Below, piece by piece: positions 19,337 to 26,800 of a DNA stretch of 64,000 bases. The DNA comes from an uncultured Faecalibacterium sp. (GTDB lineage: Bacteria > Bacillota > Clostridia > Oscillospirales > Ruminococcaceae): assembly GCA_934503275.1 (NCBI GenBank), contig CAKSVD010000002.1, positions 136,493 to 200,492 of the forward strand, given 5' to 3'. The translations under genes were made by a program, and so were the position numbers. The notes under the pieces were generated by a model. The model was given only the letters and a program-made list of their open reading frames with translations, was not told the origin of the DNA and did not search any database. Numbering within the stretch: the first letter of the stretch is position 1; every line of letters starts with the position of its first letter.

Positions 19337-19755
19337 ACGGTCTGGCTCTCCTTTGCAGCGGTAAAGGCGGTGTGCTCCTCCTGCAAATGTGCCAGCAGGT
19401 CTGCAAACATCCAGTTGCGGTTTGCGGGGGTGACCACCGCCTTGAGCGGGATGGTCACCTGTGCCTGCCGCATCAGGTCCAGCAGGGTGTCCACGTCCTT
19501 ATCACGGAAGTTTGCCAGCACCAGCGCCGGGGGATAGGCGCCCGGCTCCAGCACCAGCGTTCTGGGGGCTTTTACCTCCACCTCGCCCAGCAGTTGGGCA
19601 ACGGTCTTGCCCGCATCGGCGGGGGCAACGAGCAGCAGCTTCATGCCAAAGGCGGGCGCCATGCCCTCCAGCTTGCCCCGGTCGGCGGGGGAAAGGTTCC
19701 AGCCCAGCGCCAGCGGCACCCCGGCGTTCTGGTTGCGTGCAATGTGTGCTTTCAT
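19333..19755 (-). CDS. DUF3783 domain protein
   Basis: 140 residues, cytoplasmic, no catalytic motif recognised. The C-terminal half has KAVVTPANRNWMFADLLAHLQEEH, the conserved core of DUF3783 (family text close to VTPTNxNWTxxELLxELxEEH). Function unknown; members are usually beside housekeeping or redox genes in clostridia. ATG 19755 is preferred over an in-frame start 30 codons upstream, because the upstream part reads through the promoter region (TATACT -10 on the minus strand near 19800) and the AAAGAGGTTTT-like ribosome binding sequence lies just before 19755. Coupled to apbE. Confidence 0.78.
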   Translation of the reverse strand: MKAHIARNQNAGVPLALGWNLSPADRGKLEGMAPAFGMKLLLVAPADAGKTVAQLLGEVEVKAPRTLVLEPGAYPPALVLANFRDKDVDTLLDLMRQAQVTIPLKAVVTPANRNWMFADLLAHLQEEHTAFTAAKESQTV

Positions 19756-19847
19756 CTTTAAAACCTCTTTCGGCAGTGTTTTTTCAAAATACACTATAGT
19801 ATACCATAAAACCCGTGAAAAGAAAATGAAAACCCGCCGGGGCACAC

Positions 19848-19873
19848 AAAAAAAACTCCCCCTTGCGGGGGAG
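19848..19873 (-). terminator. Terminator of the DAHP synthase gene
   Basis: On the minus strand CTCCCCC-GCAA-GGGGGAG (19873-19856) is followed by eight Ts. Confidence 0.88.
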
Positions 19874-19887
19874 CAGACGGAGAAGGC

Positions 19888-20901
19888 TCAGTTCATTTTT
19901 TTGCCGAAGAACTCTACCTCTTTGCCGATGAACTGCATCAGTTCATCGAACTGGTCCGGGGTCAGGCTCTGTGCGCCGTCGCACTTGGCCTTGGCGGGGT
20001 TGTTGTGCACCTCGATCATCAGGCCGTCGGCACCGGCGGCGACGGCGGCTTTGGCCAACTCCGGCACCATCCATGCGTGGCCGCAGGCGTGGCTGGGGTC
20101 TACCACCACCGGCAGGTGGGTCATCTTGTGCAGCATGACCACACCGGCAAGGTCCAGCGTGTTGCGCATACTGGTTTCAAAGGTGCGGATGCCGCGCTCG
20201 CACAGGATGACATTCTCGTTGCCCTCGGCCATGATGTACTCGGCGCTCATCACGAACTCTTCCAGCGTGTTGGCAAGGCCGCGCTTGAGCAGCACCGGCT
20301 TTTTCTGGCGTCCGACGGCCTTGAGCAGTTCAAAGTTCTGCATATTGCGGGCACCTACCTGAATCAGGTCTACGTTTTCAAACAGGGGCAGGTGCTCAGT
20401 GTTCATGATCTCGGTCACGATGGGCGAACCGGTGGCGCGGCGCGCCAGCTTGAGCAGATCCAGCCCCTCGCTGCGCATACCCTGAAAAGAGTAGGGGGAG
20501 GTGCGGGGCTTGAAGGCACCGCCGCGCAGCAGGGAAGCGCCTGCCGCCTTTACCCGCTGGGCACAGTAGGTGATCTGCTCCTCGCTCTCGATGCTGCACG
20601 GCCCGGCGATGACTGCAAAGTTGCCGCCGCCGATCTTGACGCCCTCCACGTCGATAACGCTGTCATCCGGGTGGAACTTGCGGTTGGCCTTTTTGTAGGG
20701 CTCGGACACGCGGCGGCAGGTCTCCACCACCGGGTTTGCCAGCACCCAGCTTTCCGCAATGGCCTTGGTATCGCCGATCAGACCCAGAATATGGGTGTCG
20801 CTGCCCTTGGAATCGTTGATCTGCAGGCCCATATCCTCCAACTCGTGGCAGAACTCGCGCACCTGTACATCGGGTGCATCCTGTTTGAGTACGATGATCA
20901 T
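19888..20901 (-). CDS. aroF: 3-deoxy-7-phosphoheptulonate (DAHP) synthase, type I-beta
   Basis: 337 residues; joins phosphoenolpyruvate and erythrose-4-phosphate, the first step to aromatic amino acids. An N-terminal ferredoxin-like regulatory domain (about 1-75) precedes the barrel with FAVIAGPCSIESEEQ, LRGGAFKPRTSPYSFQG, KPVLLKRG, PVVVDPSHACGH and GLMIEVHNNP, the expected substrate and metal residues. The N-terminal domain suggests feedback or Tyr/Phe control, as in the I-beta group. The start ATG 20901 has AAGGAG ten bases upstream. Transcribed alone from the operator-bearing promoter at 20983-21039. Confidence 0.95.
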   Translation of the reverse strand: MIIVLKQDAPDVQVREFCHELEDMGLQINDSKGSDTHILGLIGDTKAIAESWVLANPVVETCRRVSEPYKKANRKFHPDDSVIDVEGVKIGGGNFAVIAGPCSIESEEQITYCAQRVKAAGASLLRGGAFKPRTSPYSFQGMRSEGLDLLKLARRATGSPIVTEIMNTEHLPLFENVDLIQVGARNMQNFELLKAVGRQKKPVLLKRGLANTLEEFVMSAEYIMAEGNENVILCERGIRTFETSMRNTLDLAGVVMLHKMTHLPVVVDPSHACGHAWMVPELAKAAVAAGADGLMIEVHNNPAKAKCDGAQSLTPDQFDELMQFIGKEVEFFGKKMN

Positions 20902-20982
20902 AGTGTTTTGTCTCCTTTGCCTTTTTCTATCGTGTAAAACGGCGAGGGAGACCGGCTCCTTTGCCGCAGCTTGCAGTGTCAA

Positions 20983-21039
20983 ACTTCAGTGCTCTGAAGT
21001 GTGTGACGCTATGATATCACTTCACGAAACTGAAGTCAA
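20983..21039 (-). promoter_or_regulatory. DAHP synthase promoter with two identical operator-like palindromes
   Basis: Minus-strand promoter: -35 TTGACT (21039-21034), 17-bp spacer, -10 TATCAT (21016-21011). Two 18-bp palindromes share half-sites ACTTCA-N6-TGAAGT: 21019-21036 fills the spacer and part of the -35; 20983-21000 lies just downstream of the likely start site. Their centres are 36 bp apart. This layout is that of a repressor binding at and beyond the promoter core. An aromatic-amino-acid sensor such as a TrpR-like protein is the natural guess. Confidence 0.72.
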
Positions 21040-21084
21040 GAGAAATTTTGAATTTATTCGGAAAAAGTGGTAAAATAAAAAAAG

Positions 21085-21244
21085 AACCCGCGCAGTCATT
21101 GTTGTGCAATGACTGCGCACCCAAAGGTCGAACTTTTTACTGCTTTCCATGGGGTATTACTTCCCGGGGAAAGAGAATCTGCCGGTTACCGCGCATAAGC
21201 TCCCCCTTTCGGGGGAGCTGGACGCGAAGCGGCCTGAGAGGGTT
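21085..21244 (+). repeat. Structured intergenic repeat, copy b (upstream of YbaK gene)
   Basis: Bounded by AACCC (21085-21089) and GGGTT (21240-21244), with CTGAGAGGGTT at the right end as in copy a. It contains a perfect 12-bp hairpin GCGCAGTCATTG/CAATGACTGCGC (21090-21101/21107-21118) and a GCTCCCCC/GGGGGAGC hairpin near 21199-21218. Confidence 0.6.
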
Positions 21245-21269
21245 CAATAGAGTCAAAGAGGGAATAACA

Positions 21270-21752
21270 ATGGGAAAAGAAGCTAAAACCAACGCAATGC
21301 GCATTCTGGAACGGGAAAAGGTGGCCTATACCGCCCACGAGTACCCCCACGAGGATGGGGTGGCGGTGGACGGCGTGACCGTAGCCGCCAGCATGGGCGA
21401 AGACCCTGCCTGCGTGTATAAGACGCTGGTAACGCAGGGCAGCAGCAAAAACTATTTTGTGTTCGTCATTCCGGTGGCGGCAGAGTTGGACTTAAAGGCC
21501 GCTGCCCGCAGCGTGGGCGAAAAGAGCGTGGCGATGATCCATGTGGCGGATATCAACAAGGTCACCGGCTATGTGCGGGGAGGCTGCAGCCCGGTGGGCA
21601 TGAAAAAGCAGTACCACACCGTCTTTGACGAAAGTGTGCTGACCCAGCAGAAGGTCTACGTTTCCGGCGGGCGCATCGGCACGCAGGTGTGCTGCGCCCC
21701 GGCAGATCTGATCCGCGCTGCACGCGCTGCCACGGCGAAGATCGTTTTTTAA
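21270..21752 (+). CDS. YbaK/EbsC-type aminoacyl-tRNA deacylase
   Basis: 160 residues. The YbaK fold is shown by TNAMRILEREKVAYTAHEYPHED, the catalytic-lysine region VYKTLVTQG (about residues 46-54), FVFVIPVAAELDLKAAARSVG, and GYVRGGCSPVGMKKQY followed by YVSGGRIGTQVCCAPADLI. Closest to Cys-tRNA(Pro) deacylase YbaK, which removes mischarged Cys from tRNA-Pro in trans. ATG 21270 follows AAAGAGGG; longer upstream reading runs through the repeat and is rejected. Single gene. Confidence 0.92.
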   Translation: MGKEAKTNAMRILEREKVAYTAHEYPHEDGVAVDGVTVAASMGEDPACVYKTLVTQGSSKNYFVFVIPVAAELDLKAAARSVGEKSVAMIHVADINKVTGYVRGGCSPVGMKKQYHTVFDESVLTQQKVYVSGGRIGTQVCCAPADLIRAARAATAKIVF

Positions 21753-21914
21753 AAATCCGGCGCGATATCTGGGATACATCAACACAGCCTTTACATAAAA
21801 TATACCTGCTGCATAAGTCATACTTAAAAAGAAAAAGGATGGCGAAACTGCACAAAACTTTCGAAAGTTTTTTGACGGCATGGAAACACAAGGGAGAATT
21901 TGCCCAAACGCTCT

Positions 21915-22213
21915 TTGCAAAGCAGTTTTTTTGCCGTAAACTGTATCTAGTACAGGGACGATGCCCCAAAAAACGGGCTTGCATCGCCGCCTGAAAAAAC
22001 GCTTGCACAGGAAACTGCGGAGGGAAACTTCAATGATGCTGCTGGTGCCGGGTCGCATGGAATGGGGTCACATTCACTGCAATCAGGGGCATGGTGCAGC
22101 CTTGTGCAAAATGCGCGGACAGAAAAACCGGAAATAAAGGCCGTGGTACAGGTGTACCGCAGCCTTTTTTGTTTGTCGGTCTTGTTGGACAGTAGAAAGA
22201 GAGGCTTTGGAAA
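21915..22213 (+). promoter_or_regulatory. Long structured leader with terminator before the purine operon
   Basis: Candidate promoter TTGCAA (21915-21920), 16-bp spacer, TAAACT (21937-21942). The leader then holds: hairpin GATGC/GCATC (about 21960-21984); an enclosing stem TTGCACAGG/CCTTGTGCAA (22003-22011/22100-22109, one bulge); inside it GCTGC/GCAGC (22038-22042/22096-22100), TGCC/GGCA (22046-22049/22088-22091) and GAATG/CATTC (22060-22064/22071-22075); and a terminator AAGGC...GGTAC/GTACC...GCCTT (22137-22167) followed by TTTTTT. purE starts about 40 nt later. This is the layout of a transcription-attenuating riboswitch, but I cannot match it to the purine, PRPP, ZTP or THF classes. The part 21753-21914 shows nothing I can name. 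Confidence 0.6.
22033..22137 (+). CDS. Possible 34-residue leader peptide inside the purE leader
   Basis: ATG 22033 to TAA 22135-22137, with a strong ribosome binding site GGAGGG (22019-22024) eight bases upstream. The reading frame ends at the foot of the terminator stem, a typical position for ribosome-mediated attenuation. The peptide (MMLLVPGRMEW...) resembles nothing I know. The same bases form the leader helices, so the frame may be accidental; no run of regulatory codons is seen. Confidence 0.25.
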   Translation: MMLLVPGRMEWGHIHCNQGHGAALCKMRGQKNRK

Positions 22214-22714
22214 ATGGTTCGTAAAGTGGCAGTGATCATGGGTTCGGACAGCGATTGGCCGGTGGTCAAGGGTGCCTGTGCCCAGCTGAAGGCACTGGAC
22301 ATCCCCTTTGAGGCACACATCCTTTCGGCACACCGCACCCCCGCCGAAGCAGCAGCCTTTGCAAAAAGTGCAAAGACCAACGGCTTTGGCGTCATCCTGT
22401 GCGCGGCAGGCATGGCAGCCCATCTGGCAGGCGCTTTTGCCGCCAACACCACCCTGCCGGTCATCGGCATCCCCATGAAGGGCGGTGCGATGGACGGTCT
22501 GGACGCGCTGCTGGCTACCGTGCAGATGCCCAGCGGCATCCCGGTGGCAACCGTGGCGCTGAACGGTGCCAAGAACGCCGCATGGCTGGCTGCTGAGATC
22601 CTGGCACTGAACGATGACGCACTGGCGGAAAAGCTGGAGGCTGAGCGTGTAGCCATGGCGCAGCAGATCGCAGCCAAGGAAGAAAAGCTGCAGAACGAAC
22701 TGAACGAGCTGTAA
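22214..22714 (+). CDS. purE: N5-carboxyaminoimidazole ribonucleotide mutase PurE
   Basis: 166 residues. VAVIMGSDSDWPV (about 5-17) and LSAHRTPAEAAAFAK (about 37-51, with the catalytic His and Arg) are the class I PurE signature, then AAGMAAHLAGAFAANTTLPVIGIP and GGAMDGLDALLATVQMPSGIPVATVA. It converts N5-CAIR to CAIR (or AIR with CO2, if class II; not decided here, and no purK is in the window). First gene of the purine operon. Confidence 0.97.
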   Translation: MVRKVAVIMGSDSDWPVVKGACAQLKALDIPFEAHILSAHRTPAEAAAFAKSAKTNGFGVILCAAGMAAHLAGAFAANTTLPVIGIPMKGGAMDGLDALLATVQMPSGIPVATVALNGAKNAAWLAAEILALNDDALAEKLEAERVAMAQQIAAKEEKLQNELNEL

Positions 22715-22724
22715 AGGAGAACCA

Positions 22725-24203
22725 ATGTCTGATTTTGCATATCCGCTGCATGAGGAGTGCGGCGTTTTCGGCATCTACGACCGTGCCGGTACCGAGGATG
22801 TGGCCGCAGCGGCTTATTCGGCCCTGTATGCGCTGCAGCACCGCGGGCAGGAGAGCTGCGGCATCGCCGTCAACGATGACGGCGTGATCACCGGTCACCG
22901 GGATCTGGGCCTTGTGAACGAGGTGTTCACCCCGGAGGTGCTGGCAAGCCTGTCCGCTACCACGGCACACATGGCCACCGGTCATGTGCGCTATGCCACC
23001 GCCGGCACCCGCGTCCGCGCCAATGCCCAGCCCATGATCGTCCGGCATGGCCGCGGCACCATGGCACTGTGCCACAACGGCAACCTGACCAACGCTGTGG
23101 AACTGCGCCGCCAGCTGGAAAACGAGGGCGCCATCTTCCACGGCTCCTCGGATACCGAGGTCATCTGCTACCTTATCACCCGCAACCGTCTGCGCATGGG
23201 CAGTATCGAGACTGCCATCAGCAAGACCATGGACGTGCTGGAGGGCGCATACAGCCTTGTGATCATGTCTGCCACCAAGCTCATTGCGGTGCGCGACCCC
23301 CGGGGCTACCGTCCCCTGTGCATCGGCACCCTGCCCGGCGGCGGCTACGTCTTTGCCAGCGAAAGCTGCGCACTGGATGCCGTCGGCGCCGCCCTGCTGC
23401 GGGACGTGGAGCCCGGCGAGATCGTGGTGGTAGATACCAAGACCGGCGAACTGCGCAGCATCAAGGATCACTGCGGCCGCCCGGACACCCAGATGTGCGT
23501 GTTCGAGTTCATCTACTTCGCCCGCCCGGACAGCGTCATCGAGGGCAGCTCGGTGCACGAGGCCCGCAAGCAGGCAGGCCGCTTCCTTGCACAGGAGCAC
23601 CCTGTGGAGGCCGATGTGGTCATCGGCGTGCCGGATTCCGGCTTGGATGCCGCTCTGGGCTACTCGCAGGAGAGCGGCATCCCCTACGGCATCGGCTTTA
23701 TCAAGAACAAGTACATCGGCCGCACCTTCATTCAGGGCAGCCAGAAGCAGCGCGAGAACAGCGTGCGCATCAAGCTGAACGTGGTGTCCAGCACCGTCAA
23801 GGGCAAGCGCGTGGTGCTGGTGGATGACTCCATCGTGCGCGGCACCACCTCTGCCCGCATCATCAAGCTGCTGCGGGATGCCGGTGCTGCCGAGGTGCAC
23901 TTTATGGTCTCTGCACCTCCCTTTAAATATCCGTGCTACTTTGGCACCGATATCCCGGACCAGAAGCTGCTGGTGGCTACCGGCCGCACGCTGGAGCAGA
24001 TCAACGAGGTCATCGGCGCCGATACGCTGGGCTATTTGTCCAACGAGCACGTTGTCCAGCTTGCCAAAAACGCAAAATGCGGTTTCTGCACCGCCTGCTT
24101 TACCGGCGAGTATGCCGTACAGCCGGAAAGTGTGCTTTCTACCGATATTCACGACCGTCACCTGAACGACCGTCCCAAGGACGCCAAAAAGTTAGGAGAG
24201 TAA
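22725..24203 (+). CDS. purF: Amidophosphoribosyltransferase PurF
   Basis: 492 residues, Bacillus type. An 11-residue propeptide precedes the nucleophile Cys12 (HEECGVFGI), exposed by self-cleavage; the glutaminase domain follows with QHRGQESCGI. The C-terminal PRPP-binding loop is VVLVDDSIVRGTTSARI from residue 363. NAKCGFCTACFTGEY near the C-terminus carries Fe-S ligand cysteines as in the oxygen-sensitive B. subtilis enzyme, fitting an anaerobe. First committed step of purine synthesis; 10 bp after purE. Confidence 0.97.
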   Translation: MSDFAYPLHEECGVFGIYDRAGTEDVAAAAYSALYALQHRGQESCGIAVNDDGVITGHRDLGLVNEVFTPEVLASLSATTAHMATGHVRYATAGTRVRANAQPMIVRHGRGTMALCHNGNLTNAVELRRQLENEGAIFHGSSDTEVICYLITRNRLRMGSIETAISKTMDVLEGAYSLVIMSATKLIAVRDPRGYRPLCIGTLPGGGYVFASESCALDAVGAALLRDVEPGEIVVVDTKTGELRSIKDHCGRPDTQMCVFEFIYFARPDSVIEGSSVHEARKQAGRFLAQEHPVEADVVIGVPDSGLDAALGYSQESGIPYGIGFIKNKYIGRTFIQGSQKQRENSVRIKLNVVSSTVKGKRVVLVDDSIVRGTTSARIIKLLRDAGAAEVHFMVSAPPFKYPCYFGTDIPDQKLLVATGRTLEQINEVIGADTLGYLSNEHVVQLAKNAKCGFCTACFTGEYAVQPESVLSTDIHDRHLNDRPKDAKKLGE

Positions 24204-24207
24204 GAAC

Positions 24208-25254
24208 ATGGAAAAGAGCTATTCTGAAAGCTACGCCGCAGCAGGCGTGGACATTACCGCCGGTTACCGCTCTGTGGAGCTGATGAAGCAGTATGTCGCC
24301 CGTACCATGAACGAGCACTGCATCGGCGGCTTGGGCGGCTTTGGCGGCCTGTTTGAACTGGACTGCACCGGCTACAAGCACCCGGTGCTGATCTCCGGCA
24401 CCGACGGTGTGGGCACCAAGCTGAAGGTGGCCATGATCATGGACAAGCACGACACCATCGGCATCGACTGCGTGGCCATGTGCGTCAACGATGTCATCTG
24501 CGCCGGTGCAAAGCCGCTGGTGTTCCTGGATTACATCGCCTGCGGCCGCAATGTGCCGGAAAAGATCGCCAACATCGTCAAGGGCGTGGCCGAGGGCTGC
24601 GTGCAGGCCGACTGTGCTCTGGTGGGCGGCGAAACTGCAGAGCACCCGGGCATGATGCCGGAGGACGAGTACGATCTGGCCGGCTTTACCGTGGGCGTTG
24701 TGGACAAGGAAAAGATCCTGAACAACGAGACCATGGCAGCCGGTGACGTGATCCTTGCCCTGCCCTCCACCGGTGTGCACTCCAACGGCTTCTCGCTGGT
24801 GCGCAAGGTGTTCAACATCGACGCCGATCCCGATGTGCTGTTCTCCACCCCCGCTGAACTGGGCGGCAAGACCCTTGGCGAGGCGCTGCTGGCTCCCACC
24901 AAGATCTACGTCAAGCCCGTGCTGAAGGTACTGGAAGAGGTGCAGGTCAAGGGCATCTCCCACATCACCGGCGGCGGCTTCTACGAGAATATCCCCCGCA
25001 GCCTGAAGAAGGGCTGCTGCGCCCGCATCAACAAGGCAGATGTGCGCACCCCCGCTCTGTTCCACCTGATGCAGAAGGTGGGCGGCATCTCCGAGCACGA
25101 TATGTTCAACACCTTCAACATGGGCGTGGGCATGGTGCTCACCGTGCCCGCCGAGCAGGCCGACAAGGCACTGGAGATCCTGCACGCCAACGGCGAGCCG
25201 GAGGCCTACCGTCTGGGCGTCATCGCAGAAGGTGAGGGCGTGGAACTGTGCTGA
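24208..25254 (+). CDS. purM: Phosphoribosylformylglycinamidine cyclo-ligase PurM
   Basis: 348 residues, normal. SYAAAGVDITAGYRSVELMK begins the protein; SGTDGVGTKLKVA and DCVAMCVNDVICAGAKPLVFLDYI hold the ATP/Mg site; GGETAEHPGMM and GVHSNGFSLVRK are typical; HITGGGFYENIPR lies in the C-terminal domain. It closes FGAM to AIR. Only 4 bp separate it from purF, and it overlaps purN by 7 bp. Confidence 0.97.
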   Translation: MEKSYSESYAAAGVDITAGYRSVELMKQYVARTMNEHCIGGLGGFGGLFELDCTGYKHPVLISGTDGVGTKLKVAMIMDKHDTIGIDCVAMCVNDVICAGAKPLVFLDYIACGRNVPEKIANIVKGVAEGCVQADCALVGGETAEHPGMMPEDEYDLAGFTVGVVDKEKILNNETMAAGDVILALPSTGVHSNGFSLVRKVFNIDADPDVLFSTPAELGGKTLGEALLAPTKIYVKPVLKVLEEVQVKGISHITGGGFYENIPRSLKKGCCARINKADVRTPALFHLMQKVGGISEHDMFNTFNMGVGMVLTVPAEQADKALEILHANGEPEAYRLGVIAEGEGVELC

Positions 25255-25844
25255 ACATTGCCGTGTTAGTGTCCGGCGGCGGCACCAATCTGCAGGCTCT
25301 GCTGGACAGCGAGGCCCGGGGCGAGAACCCCAATGGCAAAATTACGCTGGTAGTGGCCTCCAAGCCCGGCGTCTTTGCGCTGGAGCGCGCCGCCAAGGCC
25401 GGTGTGGAGGGCTGCGTGGTGCGCCGCAAGGACTACGCCACCAGCGAGGAATTTGACGCTGCACTGCTGGAAACACTGCGGGCGCACAACATTGATCTGG
25501 TGGTGCTGGCGGGCTTTCTGTCCGTGCTGGGCCCCAGTGTTATCGCGGCTTACCCGCGCCGCATCCTGAACGTGCACCCTGCGCTGATCCCCTCCTTCTG
25601 CGGGCCGGGAATGTACGGCCTGCGCCCCCACGAGGCCGCACTGGCCCGGGGCTGCAAGGTGACCGGCGCTACCGTCCACTTTGTCAACGAGGAGTGCGAC
25701 GGCGGGCCCATCCTACTGCAGAAGGCCGTGGACATTCTGCCCGGCGACACCCCCGAGGTGCTGCAGAAGCGGGTGATGGAGCAGGCGGAGTGGAAGCTGC
25801 TGCCCAAGGCGGTGGCTATGATCTGTAACGGTGAAGTGGAGTAA
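25248..25844 (+). CDS. purN: Phosphoribosylglycinamide formyltransferase PurN
   Basis: 198 residues. IAVLVSGGGTNLQALLD at the start binds GAR phosphate; ILNVHPALIPSF holds the catalytic Asn and His, and VHFVNEECDGGPILLQ the catalytic Asp. It uses 10-formyl-tetrahydrofolate. The start is GTG 25248 inside the end of purM, the only start that keeps the whole nucleotide-binding strand. No separate purT is seen. Confidence 0.95.
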   Translation: MLNIAVLVSGGGTNLQALLDSEARGENPNGKITLVVASKPGVFALERAAKAGVEGCVVRRKDYATSEEFDAALLETLRAHNIDLVVLAGFLSVLGPSVIAAYPRRILNVHPALIPSFCGPGMYGLRPHEAALARGCKVTGATVHFVNEECDGGPILLQKAVDILPGDTPEVLQKRVMEQAEWKLLPKAVAMICNGEVE

Positions 25845-25845
25845 A

Positions 25846-25946
25846 AACTCCTTCTGTCACGCCTGACGGCGTGCCACCTCCCTCAAGGAGGGAGGCTTAA
25901 GGCCCCCTCCCCGAGGGGGCTGTCGCTGCAGGCGACTGGGGGAGTT
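25846..25946 (+). repeat. Structured intergenic repeat, copy c (purN-purO spacer)
   Basis: 101 bp closed by AACTCC (25846-25851) and GGAGTT (25941-25946). Inside are four hairpins in a row: CACGCC/GGCGTG (25858-25873), CCTCCCT/AGGGAGG, GCCCCCTC/GAGGGGGC and GTCGC/GCGAC. The copy at 33133 has the same plan. Confidence 0.85.
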
Positions 25947-25966
25947 CCGTAAATAGGAGAACAACA

Positions 25967-26767
25967 ATGGAAAAAATCGACCTGAACGAGTATCTGGCCT
26001 CCAACGAGTACCCCGGCCGCGGCATTGCTGTGGCAATGGCACCGGACGGACGTCAGATGTTTATCGGCTACTTTATCATGGGCCGCAGCGAGAACAGCCG
26101 CAACCGCGTGTTTGACCCTGTGCCCGAGCGCGGCGGCATCTGCACCGTTGCAGCTGACCCCGCAAAGCTGGAGGATCCCAGCCTGATCATTTACAACCCG
26201 GTGCTGACCCTTGGCAAGACCCACATCGTGACCAACGGCGACCAGACCGATACCATCTACGACCTGATGAGTCAGGGCAAGAGTTTTGCCGACGCGCTGC
26301 GCACCCGCACCTTTGAGCCGGACTGCCCCAACTACACCCCCCGCATCTCCGCTGTGGTGTACGCCGACGGCAGCTACCAGATGAGCATCCTCAAGTCTGC
26401 CGACGGCAACGGCGACAGCGTGCAGCGCTATTTCTTTGATTATCCCCAGCCCGTTGCAGGCGAGGGCCACTTCATCAGCACCTACAAGCACAACGGCAAC
26501 CCCATCCCCAGCTTTGAGGGCGAGCCCCTGCGCTTTGTCTGCCCCCGCACCATTGGCGATTTTGCCCACGATATGTGGAGCAGCCTGAATCTGGACAATA
26601 AGGTGAGCCTGTTTGCCCGGGTCATCGATCTGGACACCGGCGAGAGCGGCGATATGATCTTTAATAAATACGATCCGGTGTGCAGCGACCTTGATGACCC
26701 TGAGGAGCCGGAACTGCTGCCCGAGGAACTGGAACTGCTCAAAAAGCTTGACGCCGAGGAAGAATAA
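25967..26767 (+). CDS. purO: IMP cyclohydrolase, PurO-like family
   Basis: 266 residues, unlike the N-terminal domain of bifunctional PurH. The text DLNEYLASNEYPGRGIAVAM, FIGYFIMGRSENSRNRVF and YTPRISAVVYADGSYQM fits the archaeal-type IMP cyclohydrolase (PurO) family. It closes FAICAR to IMP. Directly followed by a stand-alone AICAR formyltransferase, so the two together replace PurH. The C-terminus is strongly acidic (about the last 30 residues). GGAGAACAACAATG sets the start just after repeat c. Confidence 0.87.
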   Translation: MEKIDLNEYLASNEYPGRGIAVAMAPDGRQMFIGYFIMGRSENSRNRVFDPVPERGGICTVAADPAKLEDPSLIIYNPVLTLGKTHIVTNGDQTDTIYDLMSQGKSFADALRTRTFEPDCPNYTPRISAVVYADGSYQMSILKSADGNGDSVQRYFFDYPQPVAGEGHFISTYKHNGNPIPSFEGEPLRFVCPRTIGDFAHDMWSSLNLDNKVSLFARVIDLDTGESGDMIFNKYDPVCSDLDDPEEPELLPEELELLKKLDAEEE

Positions 26768-26800
26768 GAGTAAACCTTAGGATATAAGGAGGATGCACCA

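Noticed and set aside
21753..21914. Possible extra small gene between the YbaK gene and the purE leader
   Set aside because: Only short frames without ribosome binding sites; A/T-rich, no coding character.
22138..22175. T-box antiterminator-like words (TGTACCGCAG) in the purE leader
   Set aside because: The full T-box core and the stem I specifier features are not present, and a tRNA-sensing switch before purE would be unusual; the pairing is explained by the terminator hairpin.
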